64,000 nucleotides of DNA from Pseudobowmanella zhangzhouensis (GTDB lineage Bacteria > Pseudomonadota > Gammaproteobacteria > Enterobacterales > Alteromonadaceae), in the NCBI RefSeq assembly GCF_042662685.1, contig NZ_JBHSYO010000003.1:310001-374000 (forward strand). The letters are read 5' to 3'. This document shows, in pieces, positions 1-9,557 of this stretch (its first letter is position 1; every line of letters begins with the position of its first letter). A program made the position numbers and the translations under genes. The notes under the pieces were generated by a model. That model did no database searches. It was not told the origin of the DNA and worked only from the letters and a program-made list of their open reading frames with translations.

Positions 1-4
1 TCAT
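1..4 (-). CDS. fliN: probable first codon of fliN (cut by window edge)
   Basis: After the fliM stop the minus strand reads a GGGG stretch followed about eight bases later by ATGA at the very edge. In polar-flagellum operons fliN, the second C-ring switch protein, normally follows fliM directly. Only the start codon is visible, so the identity is inferred from position alone. Confidence 0.3.
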
Positions 5-23
5 TTCAGTACCCCATTACAAT

Positions 24-37
24 CAGGCGCGCGCCTG
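24..37. repeat. 14-bp palindrome after fliM
   Basis: CAGGCGCGCGCCTG is a perfect palindrome lying directly after the fliM stop codon and before the presumed fliN start. It has no T-tract and no unpaired loop, so it is not a standard terminator. It could be an RNA-processing or protein-binding site, or chance in GC-rich sequence. Confidence 0.4.
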
Positions 38-1105
38 TTAAATATCGTCCAGCCCTTCTTCAAGGCCATGTAATTCATTCTCACTATCCAAACGCTTGCC
101 GCCTTTGGTTAGCAGTTGTAATTCTGATTTCACCGAGGTCGGGCGTTTTATCTTTGACTTGATTTGCAATGCAAGATTATCTCTGGAGCGTCCCAGCTTA
201 GTTCTGAAAGTAGGCAAGTTTTCTACCGACATGATCACATATTCAGGTAACTCTACCGGGATAATGTCACCTGCTTTAAGCTCCATTATTTCACTCAATG
301 GCAGTTCAAATTCCAGCAATTCAGCTGACACCTCAACCTCCACATCCAGGATTTCATCGCGCAGTGCCTTACTCCAGCGCAGATCGGTATCTTCTTTATC
401 ACTCTTAACGCCTGCATCAAGTAATTCTCGGATTGGCTCCAGCATTGAGTACGGCAACGCAACATGGAAGTCACCGCCGCCACCATCTAACTCTATATGG
501 AAAGAACTGATTACGACCACCTCGGTCGGGTTAACAATGTTAGCCATTGCCGGGTTCACTTCGGAGTCCAGATATTCAAAAGACACATCCATTACCGGCG
601 CCCACGCCTCTTTGTAATCCTCAAAGATCAGCTTGAGCAACATTTGGGTAATACGGCGTTCAGTGGGGGTGAATTCCCGCCCTTCGATTTTGGCATGGAA
701 GCGACCATCACCACCGAAGAAGTTATCCACCAGAATAAACACCAGACGGGCTTCCATGGTGATCAAACCAGTGCCTTTGAGCGGGCGTAAGCGCACCATA
801 TTCAAACTGGTCGGTACGAACAGGGTGTGCACGTACTCTCCAAATTTGATCATCTGAATGCCGTTAATTGACACTTCTGCACTGCGACGCATCATATTGA
901 ACAAGCTTACCCGCATATGGCGGGCAAAACGCTCGTTGACCATTTCCAGCGTCGGCATGCGCCCACGCACAATACGGTCCTGAGAAGAGAAGTCGTACTC
1001 GATTAACCCATCGGCACTGACCGACGATTCGACATCGTCTTCCTCGACGTCATCAACGCCGTGCAGTAGTGCATCAATCTCGTCCTGGGATAACAAATCA
1101 GTCAC
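38..1105 (-). CDS. fliM: flagellar motor switch protein FliM
   Basis: FliM is the C-ring protein that binds phosphorylated CheY and reverses motor rotation, sitting between FliG and FliN at the cytoplasmic face. The 355-residue product begins MTDLLSQDEIDALL, the conserved N-terminal CheY-binding peptide. An acidic linker, the CheC-like middle domain and a C-terminal SpoA/FliN-like domain (residues about 250-330) follow. Translation starts at GTG, 12 bases after fliL, with GGCG upstream. It belongs to the fliK-fliL-fliM unit under the sigma-54 promoter at 3776-3792. Length and order are normal for the family. Confidence 0.96.
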   Translation of the reverse strand: MTDLLSQDEIDALLHGVDDVEEDDVESSVSADGLIEYDFSSQDRIVRGRMPTLEMVNERFARHMRVSLFNMMRRSAEVSINGIQMIKFGEYVHTLFVPTSLNMVRLRPLKGTGLITMEARLVFILVDNFFGGDGRFHAKIEGREFTPTERRITQMLLKLIFEDYKEAWAPVMDVSFEYLDSEVNPAMANIVNPTEVVVISSFHIELDGGGGDFHVALPYSMLEPIRELLDAGVKSDKEDTDLRWSKALRDEILDVEVEVSAELLEFELPLSEIMELKAGDIIPVELPEYVIMSVENLPTFRTKLGRSRDNLALQIKSKIKRPTSVKSELQLLTKGGKRLDSENELHGLEEGLDDI

Positions 1106-1117
1106 GGTTTATTTCGC

Positions 1118-1648
1118 CTATTGCATTACAAAGCCAGTGAATAACACTTTTTCCACCACTTCACTGCCAGTGATATCTTTCATCGTCGATTTGACATCAC
1201 GCAGCGCCTGATCGCGCAGCGCCACTTTACCGGCCTCAGTCACCAAATCATCAGCGTTGCTACTACTGAATGCACTGACAAGCGCCCCTTCGATTGAAGG
1301 AATATGCAGCTTAGCCAGTTCTTCGTTTTCAATACCGCGAACCATCAACTGCACCCGGATTTCAACCACCCGACCGCGGCTGGTGCCTGGCACATTAAAG
1401 GTAAAAGGACGAGGCATTTGCACATACATGGCGGTACCTTTTTCCACCGATACATTTTCGGCTGGCGCGGCTGGCGCACCATCCGCCGGCATTGCGCCAC
1501 CTTCCATCATCGGCGGTGGCTCCTCACCACCTAATAAAAAGAATGCACCGGCACCCGCACCGAGTAACACCACCACCGCAATGATGATGATCATTAACTT
1601 GCCTTTCTTTTTACCTTCTTCAGGTGCGTCTTCTGGTACTTCTGCCAT
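1118..1648 (-). CDS. fliL: flagellar basal body-associated protein FliL
   Basis: FliL is an inner-membrane protein surrounding the stator units and supporting torque at high load. The product (176 residues) has a short charged cytoplasmic N-terminus with a KKKGK patch, one membrane helix (LMIIIIAVVVLLGAGAGAFF, residues about 18-40), a proline/alanine-rich spacer and the periplasmic FliL domain. I chose the ATG giving MAEVPEDAPEE because GAGAAG lies in good position upstream; an in-frame GTG two codons earlier is possible. It sits between fliK and fliM, as in Vibrio and Pseudomonas. Confidence 0.94.
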   Translation of the reverse strand: MAEVPEDAPEEGKKKGKLMIIIIAVVVLLGAGAGAFFLLGGEEPPPMMEGGAMPADGAPAAPAENVSVEKGTAMYVQMPRPFTFNVPGTSRGRVVEIRVQLMVRGIENEELAKLHIPSIEGALVSAFSSSNADDLVTEAGKVALRDQALRDVKSTMKDITGSEVVEKVLFTGFVMQ

Positions 1649-1713
1649 CTTCACTTCTCACATAACGAATTTGTCAGCCCGCCACCTGCTTTGAGGCAAC
1701 GCTTAACCTGTAT

Positions 1714-3639
1714 TTAGACAAAATAGTCTATCACGCCATTTTCCGGCATGCTCACCGAAACCAACTCAGATTGGCCGATATTCTCAATATTTTCGCCATT
1801 CGCAAACTGCTGCCCCTGGCCGGCTTGTTGACCCTGACCATTTTGACCATTAGCTGATTGATCCGATTGCTGGCGAATGGACGATTGATTCAATTCAATC
1901 CCACGTTCAGCGAGCATATCGCGCAGGCGCTGCTGACTGTCCTGCAACATATCCCGGGCAGTCTGAGTCTGAACCACAAACGAGACACTAGCCTGATCGC
2001 CATTTAGTTGAACCCGCGCTTGCATACTGCCCAATTCGGGCGGATCAAGACGAATATCGGCAGTCATCAGTTTCTGATTTACCATCATCTGCACCTGATT
2101 GGTCAGGTGCTGTAAACCTTCGGCTTTAGTCAGATTCGTTGCCTGGCCCTCATGGCGCATCACATCCTGCAATTGCGTGTTGAACAATTCATGCTGGGTC
2201 ACTGCGCTCGCAGCGCTGGCGTGATTAACCGGATGCAGTTGCAGCGCACTATGCAGCTGTTTACCCAAATGCTGGGCTAAATCGTTTACCGGCGAGGTGA
2301 CAGGCAACAACTGTTGCAGCTGACTAAGCAGTTCCTGCGAATCGGTTGACTGACCACTAAGTGGCTGAATAAGCGCGACAAAACTCTCCAGCGCAGTGTC
2401 TGGCTGTTTGCTAATTTCTCGACTGAGCTGTTGCCACTGTTGTGCCAAACTATCTCGCTGCTGAGCAGGTAGGTCAGGCAGCAGAGTATGTAGCATTTGC
2501 TTTAATTGGGCGGGTTGCTCAGCAAGTTCGACTAACTTCACACCTTCACTTGCCAGCGGCAACGACAACTGTTGCTGTGACGGTGTATCCTGGCGATTCA
2601 GGTTGAACTGACGTTTCAGGCTTTCCAGTAAGGCCGCCTGATCATTCACCGGCAGTGCTTTTACCACTTCCAATAACGCCGAGAAATCTTCACCGCCAAC
2701 ATGAAGTTCATCTGCCCCATGCTGCTGGTTCGTGTCCGTTTTCGCCATCAGTTGGTTCAGCAGCGCCTGAATCCGGCCGTCTTGTTTGGAGTCTGACTCA
2801 GCGGGTTTAGCCAGCAATTCGCCCAACTGTTGAATAAATGCCGCAATAGGTTGCTGTGACTCGCCTTCAATCTCGGGTGTTTGTTGTGACAACCAGTTAA
2901 TCAAATCGTTAATATCCTGCACTAATTCAACGATCGACTCGGCGTCCGACTGTGCAGCAGTATCCTCAGACGTATTGTCAAACTGGTTGAGGCGCGCCAG
3001 TAACGCCTGCAGACTCTTATCCAGTTTGATGCTGTCGTCGTTTTGCAATTGCAGTAATAAATCATCAATACTCGGCTCGTCCGGCAATTCTTCGCCGCTT
3101 TGCTGCAGATATGCAATCTGATCCTGTGATTGAGTTAATAGTGCCAGCCAATCAGGTAACACTGTGGGCTCCTGCTCTGCTTGCTCGGAAACTTTCAAGG
3201 CCAGATGTGCCAAATCCTGTGCACTCATCAGCACAACTTCGCCGCTCTCACTGTCAGCTTGAATTGCAATGTCATCCGCACCACTGTGATCTGGCTGTGT
3301 GTTATCAGATTCTGCTAATTCCGATTTGCCATTTACATCATCACCCTTGCAGTGTGTGGGTGTCTTCTCGTCAACCACATGAGCTTTATCACCTTGCTTA
3401 GTCGAGGTATTTTCACTTTGCTTGGTTGGTGAATTATCTGTCTGTTCCGATTGCTTGCGGGTGGACGAGGTTGGACGCGACTCGTGCTCAGCTGTCGGTA
3501 TTTCCGCACGACTGCCAGACTGTTGCTCATTTTTGAACACCTGCTCAAAGTCATTCCGGCCGATACCCTTATCCACAGATGCCGGATTTTCGACTTTAGC
3601 GGCAAAATTCTCATTGTTGGCGGCAACAATTTGCATCAT
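1714..3639 (-). CDS. fliK: flagellar hook-length control protein FliK
   Basis: FliK is secreted through the flagellar export gate, measures hook length and triggers the FlhB switch from hook to filament substrates. The product is about 641 residues. A long low-complexity N-terminal and middle part, rich in Q, S, E and D, would form the ruler. The conserved Flg_hook C-terminal domain follows (motif LGSMQARVQLNGDQASVSF near residue 540), then a Q/G-rich tail. I placed the start at the ATG at 3639 because GGGGTGTAGAG precedes it; a TTG at 3654 also lies in frame. It is first gene of the fliKLM unit. Only the C-terminal domain is diagnostic. Confidence 0.92.
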   Translation of the reverse strand: MMQIVAANNENFAAKVENPASVDKGIGRNDFEQVFKNEQQSGSRAEIPTAEHESRPTSSTRKQSEQTDNSPTKQSENTSTKQGDKAHVVDEKTPTHCKGDDVNGKSELAESDNTQPDHSGADDIAIQADSESGEVVLMSAQDLAHLALKVSEQAEQEPTVLPDWLALLTQSQDQIAYLQQSGEELPDEPSIDDLLLQLQNDDSIKLDKSLQALLARLNQFDNTSEDTAAQSDAESIVELVQDINDLINWLSQQTPEIEGESQQPIAAFIQQLGELLAKPAESDSKQDGRIQALLNQLMAKTDTNQQHGADELHVGGEDFSALLEVVKALPVNDQAALLESLKRQFNLNRQDTPSQQQLSLPLASEGVKLVELAEQPAQLKQMLHTLLPDLPAQQRDSLAQQWQQLSREISKQPDTALESFVALIQPLSGQSTDSQELLSQLQQLLPVTSPVNDLAQHLGKQLHSALQLHPVNHASAASAVTQHELFNTQLQDVMRHEGQATNLTKAEGLQHLTNQVQMMVNQKLMTADIRLDPPELGSMQARVQLNGDQASVSFVVQTQTARDMLQDSQQRLRDMLAERGIELNQSSIRQQSDQSANGQNGQGQQAGQGQQFANGENIENIGQSELVSVSMPENGVIDYFV

Positions 3640-3775
3640 CTCTACACCCCGCAAGGTAAAACTTAAGTGTTTGTAAATTATAAATTTATTGGCTACTTGG
3701 CGGATTTCTCCTGATGCAGGGCGGCAAGTACTGCGGCATTATCAGGGGGTATTTCCGTCACGCTACAAGAGTCTT

Positions 3776-3792
3776 TGCAAGGAGTATTCCAG
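3776..3792 (-). promoter_or_regulatory. sigma-54 promoter of fliK operon
   Basis: The minus strand reads CTGGAATACTCCTTGCA, with GG and GC separated by exactly ten bases and a good TTGCA -12 box. It lies just beyond the fliJ stop and about 135 bases before fliK, so the start of transcription would be near 3765. In Vibrio-type hierarchies this class of operon is activated through FlrA and sigma-54. Confidence 0.75.
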
Positions 3793-3795
3793 CTT

Positions 3796-4242
3796 TTAGC
3801 TTTGCAGTTGACGGCGGATAAATCGTTGGGTCGCGACTTCGTCCATTAGCGCCTGTTCAGCCCGTTGTTCTTTGCGTGCCGCCTCGATGGCTTTGCGCTC
3901 CAGCAACATATCGACGGCTTTACGTTTTTTCTGCTGCTGTAAAAACAACTGGCGACGCTGATCCACCACCAGCTTGGCTCGCGCGATTTGTTGGCTTTGT
4001 TCATCACACGCTTTGTCTAATTTGGCAAGAAAGCCGTGATGCTGACTAAACGCCCGGGCATCAAGGCCCTGCATACCACGCTTTTGCAGGTCACTCAGAT
4101 AGGTATTGCGATAACCCTGTAGAGCCGATAATTTTTGCTTTTGCTGTTGCCAGTGTTGTTCAGCAACCTGCAGATCCTGCGCGCATTTATGCTCTTTTTC
4201 CTGCTCCCAGCGCGCGACCAGGTGTAATTGCCGGTTCGACAT
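3796..4242 (-). CDS. fliJ: flagellar export protein FliJ
   Basis: FliJ is the small coiled-coil stalk of the FliH-FliI-FliJ export ATPase; it links ATPase and FlhA and escorts unladen chaperones. The 148-residue product is almost entirely charged and glutamine-rich helix, as expected for the family, with no membrane segment. It follows fliI by two bases and is the last gene of the fliEFGHIJ unit. Sequence conservation in this family is low, so the call relies on length, coiled-coil character and position. Confidence 0.9.
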   Translation of the reverse strand: MSNRQLHLVARWEQEKEHKCAQDLQVAEQHWQQQKQKLSALQGYRNTYLSDLQKRGMQGLDARAFSQHHGFLAKLDKACDEQSQQIARAKLVVDQRRQLFLQQQKKRKAVDMLLERKAIEAARKEQRAEQALMDEVATQRFIRRQLQS

Positions 4243-4244
4243 AA

Positions 4245-5576
4245 TCAGCCCTTACCTAAGCGCGCAGTCAAATTAGCTAACGACTGCAGACTGTCATCAT
4301 AGGGAGTAACCTGTTTCATGCCCTGTTGCAAAAACTCATTGATCACCGGCTCGGCGGCGATGGCCAAATCAATGCGCGGATCTGTCCCTTTGGCGTAAGC
4401 GCCAATACTGATTAAATCGCGATTTTGCTGGTAATTGGAATATACCTGACGCACACGGCGGGCGGCCTGTAAATGCTCATCGCTGACCACCATGGGCATC
4501 ACGCGGGAAATCGACGCTTCAATATCAATTGCCGGATAATGTCCCGAGTCTGCCAAACGACGGGATAACACAATGTGACCATCGAGAATTGCCCGCGCCG
4601 CATCGGCAATCGGATCTTGCAAATCGTCCCCTTCCACCAACACGGTGTAAAACGCGGTAATTGAGCCTTGCCCCGGTCCGCCGTTGCCGGCTCGCTCTAC
4701 CAATGCGGGTAGTCGCGCAAATACCGAAGGGGGATAGCCTTTAGTTGCTGGCGGCTCGCCCACAGCCAGGGCGATTTCGCGCTGTGCCATGGCATAGCGG
4801 GTTAACGAGTCGATCAATAACAGCACATTCATGCCCTGATCGCGGAAATATTCCGCGACGGTCACAGCTGTTTCACAGCCTTTGAGACGCATCAACGGCG
4901 ACGTATCTGCCGGTGCTGCGATCACGACTGACTTTTTACGCTCTTCTTCACCCAAGATGTCATGAATAAATTCTTTTACTTCGCGGCCCCGTTCGCCGAC
5001 CAGACCCACCACCACCACATCGGCTTCGGTGCCGCGGGTCATCATGCCCATCAGCACAGACTTACCCACACCACTGCCGGCAAACAAGCCCATACGTTGG
5101 CCTTGTCCCACGGTAATCATGCTGTTTACGCTGCGCACGCCCACATCCAGTGGACGATCTATCTGCTTACGCAGCAAGGGATTCATCGGCGGACGGGTCA
5201 AAGGCACCCGTTGACTGGTTTTAATGGCGCCCAGGCCATCCAATGGATTACCGTTGCCGTCGATCACACGACCCAACAGTTCCATGCCAACCGCCAGACC
5301 CTGCTGACGATTCAGCGGTTTCACCCGCGAACCGGGTACGATGCCTTTAACCGCTTCAGTTGGCATCAGATAGGTAATATTTTCGGCAAAGCCTACAACC
5401 TCCGCGGCGATTTCACCGTCAATGGTTTGTACCAGACACTGACTGCCAACCGGCAGCTGACAACCCACCGCTTCCAGCGTCAGACCAATACCACGAATAA
5501 GCTTGCCCTCTGCTACCGCATGAGGATGAGGAATATGCTCCTGATAGGCAGCAATGCGCTCATGCAGATTACTCAT
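4245..5576 (-). CDS. fliI: flagellum-specific ATPase FliI
   Basis: FliI is the hexameric ATPase of the flagellar type III export apparatus, related to the F1 beta subunit. The 443-residue product carries Walker A GSGVGKS at residues 168-174, a Walker B region ending LLLIDSLTRYAMAQRE, and the ATPase signature around PPSVFARLPALVERAG. It overlaps fliH by four bases (ATGA), showing translational coupling. Length is standard (family 430-460 residues). Confidence 0.97.
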   Translation of the reverse strand: MSNLHERIAAYQEHIPHPHAVAEGKLIRGIGLTLEAVGCQLPVGSQCLVQTIDGEIAAEVVGFAENITYLMPTEAVKGIVPGSRVKPLNRQQGLAVGMELLGRVIDGNGNPLDGLGAIKTSQRVPLTRPPMNPLLRKQIDRPLDVGVRSVNSMITVGQGQRMGLFAGSGVGKSVLMGMMTRGTEADVVVVGLVGERGREVKEFIHDILGEEERKKSVVIAAPADTSPLMRLKGCETAVTVAEYFRDQGMNVLLLIDSLTRYAMAQREIALAVGEPPATKGYPPSVFARLPALVERAGNGGPGQGSITAFYTVLVEGDDLQDPIADAARAILDGHIVLSRRLADSGHYPAIDIEASISRVMPMVVSDEHLQAARRVRQVYSNYQQNRDLISIGAYAKGTDPRIDLAIAAEPVINEFLQQGMKQVTPYDDSLQSLANLTARLGKG

Positions 5577-6331
5577 TCGCCACCCAGACCATTATCCAGC
5601 AGGAATTTATCCAGAATATCGCGACAACGCCGTTCAATGGACAGATCCACCGCGTTGCTGTTGGTCACCACATCAACCCCGCCGCGACTGATTTCCGGCG
5701 CTTCAATAATATGCCAGTGATGTTGCTCGATATATTCCGCGCCAAAGTGCCCGGTAAGCAGAGCGACATCGTCCGGATGCAGGCGTAATTGATAATGTTG
5801 CTCGGCTACGGGTAACACTTTGATTGCCTCGTTCAACGCCTGTAGCAATACGTCCTGATTAATCGTGGGTTCAATTCGCAGTACCGCGCGGGCCAGCGAC
5901 ACCGCCAGTTTAACCAACTCCTGCTCAACCCGTTTGTCCACAGACGCGACCGGCTTTTGCAGGTTGTTGATCAAACCGGATAACTGCGTGTGCAATGCAT
6001 CAATTTGTTCTTTTGCCGCAGCCAGGCCCTGTTCAGTGCCCTGCGAGATACCTTCTTCTGTGCCCTGCTGCAGGCCCTCGTCGTAGCCTTGTTTACGGCC
6101 TTCGGCTTTGCCTTCAGCCAGACCTTCTTTGCGGCCTTCTTCCCAGGCCGCCTGACGAATCGCTTCGATCTCTTCCGCGGTGGGCATTTGCACGTCGAGT
6201 TGCTCTTGCTGCTCGGGTGGTTCAAATGTCCAGCCCGGCGTTTTATTCAGCGCATTGGTGCGCGGTTGTTTCGGCGTATCGGCATCATCCAGTTCAGGAA
6301 GATGCCAGGATTTAAACGGATGCTCAGACAT
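5573..6331 (-). CDS. fliH: flagellar assembly protein FliH
   Basis: FliH is the stator-like regulator that binds FliI and anchors it to the C-ring. The 252-residue product shows the typical run of small-residue repeats between residues about 60 and 110 (for example EGLAEGKAEGRKQGYDEG), a GxxxG-type helix, followed by the conserved C-terminal FliH domain. The repeats are protein-level; they are imperfect at DNA level. It sits eight bases after fliG. Confidence 0.94.
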   Translation of the reverse strand: MSEHPFKSWHLPELDDADTPKQPRTNALNKTPGWTFEPPEQQEQLDVQMPTAEEIEAIRQAAWEEGRKEGLAEGKAEGRKQGYDEGLQQGTEEGISQGTEQGLAAAKEQIDALHTQLSGLINNLQKPVASVDKRVEQELVKLAVSLARAVLRIEPTINQDVLLQALNEAIKVLPVAEQHYQLRLHPDDVALLTGHFGAEYIEQHHWHIIEAPEISRGGVDVVTNSNAVDLSIERRCRDILDKFLLDNGLGGE

Positions 6332-6339
6332 AATTCAGC

Positions 6340-7377
6340 TTACAGGAAGTCATCGCCACCGCCGCCGCCCAGCACGATTTCGCCGGCGTCAGCCAATCGT
6401 CTGGCCACCGCCAGTACTTCTTTTTGTGCCGTTTCCACGTCACTAACTCGCACAGGCCCCATAGCCTCCAGATCATCCAGCAACATTTCTGCCGCACGTT
6501 TAGACATATTTTTAGTGATTTTTTCACGCAACGGCTCGCTGGCACCTTTGATAGCTTTGAGCAACGCATCCTGCTGCACTTCGCGCAGGATAGCCTGCAT
6601 GGCGCGGTCGTCCACATCGGCTAAATTGTCGAATACGAACATCAAATCCGAAATCTGCTGGCTCATCTCTTCGTCCTGCTCGCGAATGGCGTCCATCAGC
6701 TGACCTTCGATATTGGTATCCAGGTAGTTCATGATTTCCGCCGCAGACTTCAGGCCGCCCATCTTCGCGGCTTGTGCGCCAGCCTGACCGGCAAACTGTT
6801 TCTCCATAATTTCGTTTAGTTCCTGCAGTGCCGCTGGCTGGACTTCTTCCAGATTGGCAATGCGCATCATCAGATCGAGACGCACTTTCTCTGGGAACTG
6901 CGCAATAATTTCTGCCGATTGTTCCGGCTCCAGATAAGACAATACAATGGTTTGTATCTGAGGGTGCTCGTTGCGGATAATGCTGGCCACCTGCTTGGAG
7001 TCCATCCATTTCAATGAATCCAGACCCTTTGCCTGTCCGCCTGCCAGAATCTGGTCAATCAGGTTTGCGGCTTTATCCTCGCCTAACGCCGCTGTCAGGG
7101 CTTTTTTCACGAAGTCCTGTGACTGGAAGCCGATGGTGCTGTAGTTCTGAATTTCTTCAATGAAGTGCTTATGCACCGCAGTAATTTTCGCCTGCGACAT
7201 ATCTTCGATACGCGCCATGGCACTACCGAGCTTCTGCACCTGCTTAGGTTCTAAATGCCGTAAAATCTGGGCAGCATCATTTTCGGATAAGCTCAGCAGT
7301 AATATTGCTGATTTCTCAATACCATCGAGTTTGGAAATGTCGTAACCACTTTCCTGTTTTTCTTTTACTTCAGCCAT
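6340..7377 (-). CDS. fliG: flagellar motor switch protein FliG
   Basis: FliG is the rotor protein that contacts the MotA-type stators and, through FliF, the MS ring. The 345-residue product has the N-terminal FliF-binding domain (SAILLLSLSENDAAQIL), the middle domain with the EHPQ motif (NEHPQIQTIVLSYL) and the C-terminal torque helix with charged residues near RDEx-type positions (ADVDDRAMQAILREV). It ends in an extra glycine-rich tail, GGGGGDDFL. It lies 11 bases downstream of fliF. Confidence 0.97.
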   Translation of the reverse strand: MAEVKEKQESGYDISKLDGIEKSAILLLSLSENDAAQILRHLEPKQVQKLGSAMARIEDMSQAKITAVHKHFIEEIQNYSTIGFQSQDFVKKALTAALGEDKAANLIDQILAGGQAKGLDSLKWMDSKQVASIIRNEHPQIQTIVLSYLEPEQSAEIIAQFPEKVRLDLMMRIANLEEVQPAALQELNEIMEKQFAGQAGAQAAKMGGLKSAAEIMNYLDTNIEGQLMDAIREQDEEMSQQISDLMFVFDNLADVDDRAMQAILREVQQDALLKAIKGASEPLREKITKNMSKRAAEMLLDDLEAMGPVRVSDVETAQKEVLAVARRLADAGEIVLGGGGGDDFL

Positions 7378-7388
7378 GTGGTACCCCT

Positions 7389-9083
7389 TTACTCATCCTG
7401 CATCAGCCAGCCTTTAACTACCTGTGCAGATAGTTCAGGCTCATTCGCCACTAATGCGCGTACTGCTTTAAGTATATCTTCATCTTTGTGTAAGTCCGGC
7501 ATCATCAGGGAGCCATCCGGTGAGAAGCCAATCGACGACTCATCAAATTCACTAGCCAGCATCGACAGGGTCTCATCGCCCAAATCCAGACCTACATCAG
7601 CATCCATATCGTCGCTTTCATTGGCTTTCTCTGGGAACAACAACTTGTTCAACATTGGGCGGACAATAAAGATGATCAGTACGATAACGATCAAGCCACC
7701 GATGGCTAACTTAGCCACCTGCATAAACCATGGCTGCTCCCACAGCGGCACTTCTTCAATAATGCCATCGTCAGCGCGATTAAACGGAATGCTGACCACT
7801 TCCAGACTATCACCACGATTGACGTTGAAGCCTAAGCCGCCCTGCAACAAACGACGGATATTCACCAGCTCCTCGGCACTGCGCGGGGTATTGACCGGAT
7901 TGCCGTCGGCGTCAGTTGTGGCCTGATAATCCACCGCGACGGATACCGTCAGGCGGCGCATCACACCGGTTTGCTGCTTAGTGTGGCTGATGGTGGTATC
8001 CAGCTCAAAATTGCGGGTCGCTTCTTTCATATTGCGCCCCGGGGTGGTGGCATTACCATTGCCACCATTGGCTTGCTCAGGAATATCCGAGTTGACCGGT
8101 GGTTGATTGGTCAGTGCGCCCGGAATACCGGCAATCACGCTTCCCACAGAATTCTCTTCCACCGTCATTTCACTGCGTACCGCCGGCAGATCCGGGTTAA
8201 AGCGTTTTTCGGTTTGTTCTACTGCGGTGAAATCCAGGGTGACATCGGCCTGTGCGGTGTAATTACCCAGACCGACAATAGGAATCAGGATCGAATCAAT
8301 CTTGGCCAGCACTTCATCTTCGCGCTGCTTTTCTAACTCATATTCTTTGCGTGAACGGGCGGATAACGAATCCTGTGAGCCTGAATTCAACAGACGCCCG
8401 GCATTATCGGTGACGGTAACCCGGGACGGTTCCATACCCTGTACCGCAGAGGCGACAATATCCACTACCGCATCCACTTCTTCGGATGATAACACCGCGC
8501 CGCGGCGTAATGTCAGTACCACAGTGGCACTGGCCAGCTTCTCGCGACGGGCAAAGACGTTTTCTTTTGGCATCGCCAGCAACACTTTGGCGCGGGCAAT
8601 GGAGCCTAATTCTTCAATGGTGCGTGCCAGCTGTTGCTCACGGGCATGTTTTAAACGCTCGGCTTCAACCCGTTGGCTGACACCAAAGCCCATATCCTGC
8701 ATGATGATTTCGCTGCCAGCAGAGGAAGGATCGCGGCTGATACCCTGACGGCTTAGACCCAGTTTGACGTTATCGTATTCATTTTCGCGGACGTAAACCG
8801 TGTCACCTTTGAGCTGATACTCAATCTGATTAGCATCCAGATAATCCAGCGTTTCAATCAATTCACTGGTGCTGAGTTTGGCCAGTGGACGAAATTCTGG
8901 CTGCAATGACCAGTATCCGACCATCACCACAATCGCCAGACTGATGATCACCACCACGGCCAGCATGATCTGGCGCAGCATATCACCGCTGGTCAGTTGG
9001 TCCGCCAGTGAAGGCTTGGCTGGCCCGTCCTGACCCATATGGTCATCGGCCAATGCCAGTTCTGTTCCCGTTGCTTCTGCCAC
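7389..9083 (-). CDS. fliF: flagellar MS-ring protein FliF
   Basis: FliF forms the inner-membrane MS ring on which the rotor and export gate assemble. The 564-residue product has two membrane helices bracketing a periplasmic region: one at residues about 35-55 (IMLAVVVIISLAIVVMVGYW) and one near 450-470 (AKLAIGGLIVIVLIIFIV). YscJ/FliF ring-building domains lie between them. The cytoplasmic C-terminus (VKGWLMQDE) is the FliG-binding tail. Standard length; second gene of the fliE operon. Confidence 0.97.
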   Translation of the reverse strand: MAEATGTELALADDHMGQDGPAKPSLADQLTSGDMLRQIMLAVVVIISLAIVVMVGYWSLQPEFRPLAKLSTSELIETLDYLDANQIEYQLKGDTVYVRENEYDNVKLGLSRQGISRDPSSAGSEIIMQDMGFGVSQRVEAERLKHAREQQLARTIEELGSIARAKVLLAMPKENVFARREKLASATVVLTLRRGAVLSSEEVDAVVDIVASAVQGMEPSRVTVTDNAGRLLNSGSQDSLSARSRKEYELEKQREDEVLAKIDSILIPIVGLGNYTAQADVTLDFTAVEQTEKRFNPDLPAVRSEMTVEENSVGSVIAGIPGALTNQPPVNSDIPEQANGGNGNATTPGRNMKEATRNFELDTTISHTKQQTGVMRRLTVSVAVDYQATTDADGNPVNTPRSAEELVNIRRLLQGGLGFNVNRGDSLEVVSIPFNRADDGIIEEVPLWEQPWFMQVAKLAIGGLIVIVLIIFIVRPMLNKLLFPEKANESDDMDADVGLDLGDETLSMLASEFDESSIGFSPDGSLMMPDLHKDEDILKAVRALVANEPELSAQVVKGWLMQDE

Positions 9084-9101
9084 TTGTGTTACCTCTCAAC
9101 C

Positions 9102-9428
9102 TTACACTGGCATGTTCATAATTTGTTTGTAGGCTTCCAGCACCTTGTTGCGCACCTGCACGGTGGCCTCAAACGCAATACTGGATTTCTCTTTGGCGAT
9201 CATGACATCCGCCAAACTCAGGCCTTTCTCACCCATTTCAAATCGCTGCTGCAGATCCTTTGACTCCATTTGCATGCCATTCACGGTGTCGAGGGCGTGA
9301 CTGAGCATATCCGCAAAATTTTTACCATTGGGATTAACCGGAATGGCCTGTGCTTCACCGATACCGGCGCCAGCCTGCATGCTTAGTGCCTGCATTTCTC
9401 TCAGGAGGCTTTGTGCTTTGATATCCAT
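9102..9428 (-). CDS. fliE: flagellar hook-basal body complex protein FliE
   Basis: FliE joins the MS ring and export gate to the proximal rod and is the first exported rod component. The 108-residue product has the conserved C-terminal half (SLADVMIAKEKSSIAFEATV and the terminal VLEAYKQIMNMPV). It is the first gene of fliEFGHIJ, 18 bases before fliF, and has its own sigma-54 promoter at 9475-9491. Confidence 0.95.
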   Translation of the reverse strand: MDIKAQSLLREMQALSMQAGAGIGEAQAIPVNPNGKNFADMLSHALDTVNGMQMESKDLQQRFEMGEKGLSLADVMIAKEKSSIAFEATVQVRNKVLEAYKQIMNMPV

Positions 9429-9474
9429 GGTTCACCTGTCAAAAAGTCGTTTAATGCGATCAATAACGCCAGAC

Positions 9475-9491
9475 TGCAACAATCGCGCCAA
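9475..9491 (-). promoter_or_regulatory. sigma-54 promoter of fliEFGHIJ
   Basis: The minus strand reads TTGGCGCGATTGTTGCA, which matches the -24/-12 consensus closely with the exact GG-ten-GC spacing. The expected transcription start is near 9464, about 36 bases before the fliE ATG. FlrC or FlrA would be the activator; no enhancer site was identified. Confidence 0.85.
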
Positions 9492-9557
9492 AGATAAAAT
9501 ATTGTTTAAATACAGACAGATAACTTATTTAACAGATAGAAAATGGCGGATTTTTGA

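Noticed and set aside
4962..5720. 252-residue open frame antisense to fliI/fliH
   Set aside because: It lies wholly opposite well-supported fliI and fliH, shows histidine- and serine-rich shadow composition and no domain.
6020..6180. Tandem repeats in fliH as CRISPR or minisatellite
   Set aside because: Repeats reflect the protein-level GxxxG helix of FliH; the DNA units are imperfect and there are no spacers.
5990..6703. 237-residue open frame antisense to fliH and fliG
   Set aside because: It crosses two opposite genes and has low-complexity serine/alanine composition typical of a shadow frame.
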